Positions 63,980 through 64,000 of a stretch of 64,000 nt of DNA are shown piece by piece; the first letter of the stretch is position 1, and each line of letters begins with the position of its first letter. The position numbers were made by a program, and so were the translations under genes. The stretch covers positions 1 to 64,000 of the forward strand of contig NZ_ATLO01000027.1 in assembly GCF_000416235.1 (NCBI RefSeq), read 5' to 3'. Below the pieces are notes generated by a model. That model saw nothing but the letters and a program-made list of their open reading frames with translations. It did not search any database and was not told the origin of the DNA. This DNA is from Pseudomonas sp. CFII64. GTDB lineage: Bacteria > Pseudomonadota > Gammaproteobacteria > Pseudomonadales > Pseudomonadaceae.

Positions 63980-64000
63980 AGCTGCAGCGTGGCAGATCAT

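Overview
The window looks like chromosomal DNA of a Pseudomonas species, most likely from the fluorescens group. The evidence is a GC-rich coding style, many REP-type palindromes between genes, a nar cluster in the pseudomonad order (narXL, dnr, narK1K2GHJI, parvulin, moaA), and Anr/Dnr, NarL, NrdR, Fur and Pho boxes at the expected places. No rRNA, tRNA, prophage, insertion sequence or CRISPR array was seen.

Region 1 (0.3-21.4 kb) is a methylated-amine catabolic island. Right-pointing genes encode a GlnT/GmaS-type ligase, three split glutamate-synthase-like subunits (GlxBCD, equivalent to N-methylglutamate synthase MgsABC) and an Amt transporter. Facing them is a nine-gene left-pointing operon: a DmmA-type subunit, an FMN/2Fe-2S reductase, a DUF3445 haem oxidative N-demethylase, a GcvT-like protein, purU, trimethylamine monooxygenase (tmm), TMAO demethylase (tdm), an APC permease and folD. 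Together they could take trimethylamine to TMAO, dimethylamine and methylamine, capture methylamine on glutamate, and pass C1 units through tetrahydrofolate to formate. N-methylglutamate dehydrogenase (mgdABCD) is not here. Control may come from an XRE-cupin repressor and from a divergent trio (soluble NarX-like kinase, NarL-like regulator, double-PAS protein). A palindrome of the form GGGAAA-N5-TTTCCC occurs in front of both transcription units.

Region 2 (21.4-22.3 kb) is a non-coding, repeat-rich block with inverted long repeats, REP pairs and hexamer tracts.

Region 3 (22.3-41.1 kb) is the anaerobic nitrate-respiration block: a DGC-domain protein, dnr, narL, narX, two nitrate/nitrite transporters, narGHJI, a parvulin and moaA. 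It is followed by an Anr- and NrdR-controlled class III ribonucleotide reductase. There the glycyl-radical C-terminus of NrdD is a separate 55-residue ORF between nrdD and nrdG.

Region 4 (41.2-46.8 kb) has a chemoreceptor, a Fur-controlled FtrABCD ferrous-iron uptake operon, and two small genes diverging from an Anr box.

Region 5 (46.9-56.9 kb) has a CocE/NonD hydrolase, a LysR regulator and a PotABCD-like ABC transporter operon with an embedded GAF protein, tied together by a repeated 15-bp LysR-type palindrome. After these come a small lipoprotein, a REP pair, an AraC regulator and a protein with a degenerate GGDEF domain.

Region 6 (57.2-63.9 kb) is a phytate-utilisation cluster behind a Pho box: TonB-dependent receptor, two-domain beta-propeller phytase, TolQ, TolR and a TonB/TolA-like protein. 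The last gene carries an in-frame amber codon at codon 15, ahead of its membrane anchor.
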